DNA from: Candidatus Ethanoperedens thermophilum
Lineage (GTDB): Archaea > Halobacteriota > Methanosarcinia > Methanosarcinales > EX4572-44
NCBI GenBank assembly: GCA_012910725.1
Contig: WNEG01000090.1
Coordinates: 1 to 5,947 of the forward strand
DNA length: 5,947 bases
Direction of reading: 5' to 3'
The notes under the pieces are model-generated. The model saw only the letters and a program-made list of their open reading frames with translations. It made no database searches and was not told the DNA's origin. The translations under genes were made by a program, and so were the position numbers. Below are positions 4,874 to 5,947 of the stretch, one piece after another; the stretch's first letter is position 1; every line of letters begins with the position of its first letter.

Positions 4874-5872
4874 ATGGAAAAACTTACCTATGCAGCAAGT
4901 GGAGTAGATATAACAAAAGAGAATATAGCAATCGAAGCACTTGCCAAAAAAATCACCTACAAGCGAGAAGGAACAAACTCACCGCTCTCAAGCATTGGTC
5001 ATTATGCAGGGCTTATAGAGTTCGGAAAGCATGTGCTTGCACTGACAACCGATGGAGTCGGATCAAAAATCCTTATTGCAGATGCATTGGAGAAATGGGA
5101 TACCATTGGCATCGATTGTATAGCTATGAACGTAAACGATCTGCTTGCTATGGGTATCGAACCTGTTGCCTTTACTGACTATATTGCAATAGATTATCCA
5201 TCACCTGAAAAAATGGAGCAGATCGGAGTTGGACTCGAGCGCGGTGCACAGATTTCGAATATCACTGTTGTGGGGGGTGAAACAGCAACACTGCCAGATA
5301 TCGTAAAAGGATTTGACATTGCAGGTACCTGTCTCGGCATTGCAGAAAAACACCAGATTATAACCGGCGAGAAGATACAAATCGGTGATGCGTTGATTGC
5401 ACTTGCAAGTAGTGGGCTTCACAGTAATGGATACAGCCTTGTTCGAAAAATCATCGACGAGTCAACCTACACTTACAATGACCTGCTGCCTGGCAACAGC
5501 TCAAAAACCATTGGCGAGGAATTGCTTGAGCCAACCAGAATATATATCGAAATACTTGATCTGATAAAAAAAATTGATGTTCATGGTCTTGCGCATATTA
5601 CCGGGAGTGGACTTCTTAAACTGCATCGACTTACACAGTATGGATTTAACATCACGCACCCCTTCACTCCACCACCTGTATTCCAGTTCCTTCAAAAAGA
5701 GGGAGATGTGGATATAAGAGAGATGTACAAAACATTTAACATGGGCATGGGCTTTATTATAATAGTTTCAAAAGATGATGCAGATAAAGTGATCGAACTT
5801 GTCGGAGGACAGGTTGTCGGCGAGGTCGAAGTCGAGAGCGGAATCACCGTCAGCGGTCATGGAATAGATTAA
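4874..5872 (+). CDS. purM: Phosphoribosylformylglycinamidine cyclo-ligase (AIR synthetase)
   Basis: PurM closes the imidazole ring in purine biosynthesis, converting FGAM plus ATP to aminoimidazole ribonucleotide (AIR), ADP and phosphate in the cytoplasm. The 332-aa length fits the family (about 330-350). Motifs in order are TYAASGVDI (5-13), the nucleotide loop TTDGVGSK (58-65), MNVNDLLAMGIEP (85-97), VGGETATLPD (133-142), SGLHSNGYSLVRK (180-192), LEPTRIY (218-224), HGLAHITGSGL (237-247) and FNMGMGF (288-294). The PurM/AIRS N- and C-terminal domains are therefore complete. The usual bacterial glycine-rich HITGGG is HITGSG here. ATG 4874 gives the conserved N-terminus; the site upstream (GGTTTGAC) is a weak ribosome site. 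The gene stands alone, with repeat copy B before it and a hairpin repeat after it, and no other pur gene is in view. Confidence 0.97.
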   Translation: MEKLTYAASGVDITKENIAIEALAKKITYKREGTNSPLSSIGHYAGLIEFGKHVLALTTDGVGSKILIADALEKWDTIGIDCIAMNVNDLLAMGIEPVAFTDYIAIDYPSPEKMEQIGVGLERGAQISNITVVGGETATLPDIVKGFDIAGTCLGIAEKHQIITGEKIQIGDALIALASSGLHSNGYSLVRKIIDESTYTYNDLLPGNSSKTIGEELLEPTRIYIEILDLIKKIDVHGLAHITGSGLLKLHRLTQYGFNITHPFTPPPVFQFLQKEGDVDIREMYKTFNMGMGFIIIVSKDDADKVIELVGGQVVGEVEVESGITVSGHGID

Positions 5873-5947
5873 ATTCTCGATTGCTAAGCACTGCATACTT
5901 CGTATGCAGAGAACTGGCAACCTTTGATTCTTGATTGCGCAGCAATC
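5873..5947. repeat. Hairpin-rich repeat downstream of purM, cut by window end
   Basis: The repeat starts at the purM stop. ATTCTCGATTGCTAAGCA (5873-5890) recurs as ATTCTTGATTGCGCAGCA (5927-5944), 15 of 18 identical with a 54-bp period. Between them CTGCATAC (5891-5898) and GTATGCAG (5902-5909) make a perfect 8-bp stem with a TTC triloop, followed by AACTGGCAACCT (5912-5923... in the motif 5911-5922). A second perfect stem, GATTGC (5933-5938) with GCAATC (5942-5947) around GCA, runs into the window edge. It is related in pattern to the hairpin at 61-97. It may help end purM transcription, but no oligo-T follows. Confidence 0.6.

Noticed and set aside
5201..5695. Minus-strand open frames inside purM
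   Set aside because: They overlap conserved PurM motifs on the plus strand; no independent evidence.

Overview
The window looks archaeal, most like a Methanosarcinales-related or neighbouring methanogen/ANME-type euryarchaeon. This rests on a single-subunit archaeal-type MCM helicase, an archaeal coiled-coil protein of the COG1340 type, and an archaeal-looking PurM, with TATA-like boxes and oligo-T ends around the genes. The lineage below archaea is a guess. Coding DNA has moderate GC, while the large intergenic region is extremely AT-rich. UGA acts as a normal stop.

Layout: 1-204 is intergenic and holds a MITE-like or palindromic unit (arms AACCACGAGATT / AATCTCGTGGTT) with a perfect inner hairpin, ending in T7 just upstream of mcm. 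At 205-3823 a compact plus-strand operon holds mcm (replicative helicase), a 203-aa coiled-coil protein starting with TTG 11 nt after the mcm stop, and a 303-aa COG1340-like coiled-coil protein joined by an ATGA overlap. The operon ends at an oligo-T run. At 3824-4873 lies about 1 kb of largely non-coding, very AT-rich DNA. It contains a 13-bp tandem repeat, several small perfect hairpins, an inverted pair of AACTCTCAG motifs bounding about 680 bp, one doubtful 69-codon ORF, and a second AACCACGAG...CTCGTGGTT unit immediately upstream of purM. purM (purine biosynthesis) fills 4874-5872, and a second hairpin-rich repeat begins right after it and is cut by the window end.

Functionally, the operon couples the replication helicase to two uncharacterised coiled-coil proteins. 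Their tight spacing and good Shine-Dalgarno sites suggest coordinated, coupled expression. purM is an independent housekeeping gene. The most unusual content is the dispersed repeat family. Two diverged copies of the same inverted-arm unit sit in the same relative place, with the right arm 59 and 74 bp before the start codons of mcm and purM. A related hairpin family lies inside the first unit and after purM. No CRISPR array, tRNA, rRNA, transposase or complete new defence-like system is visible.
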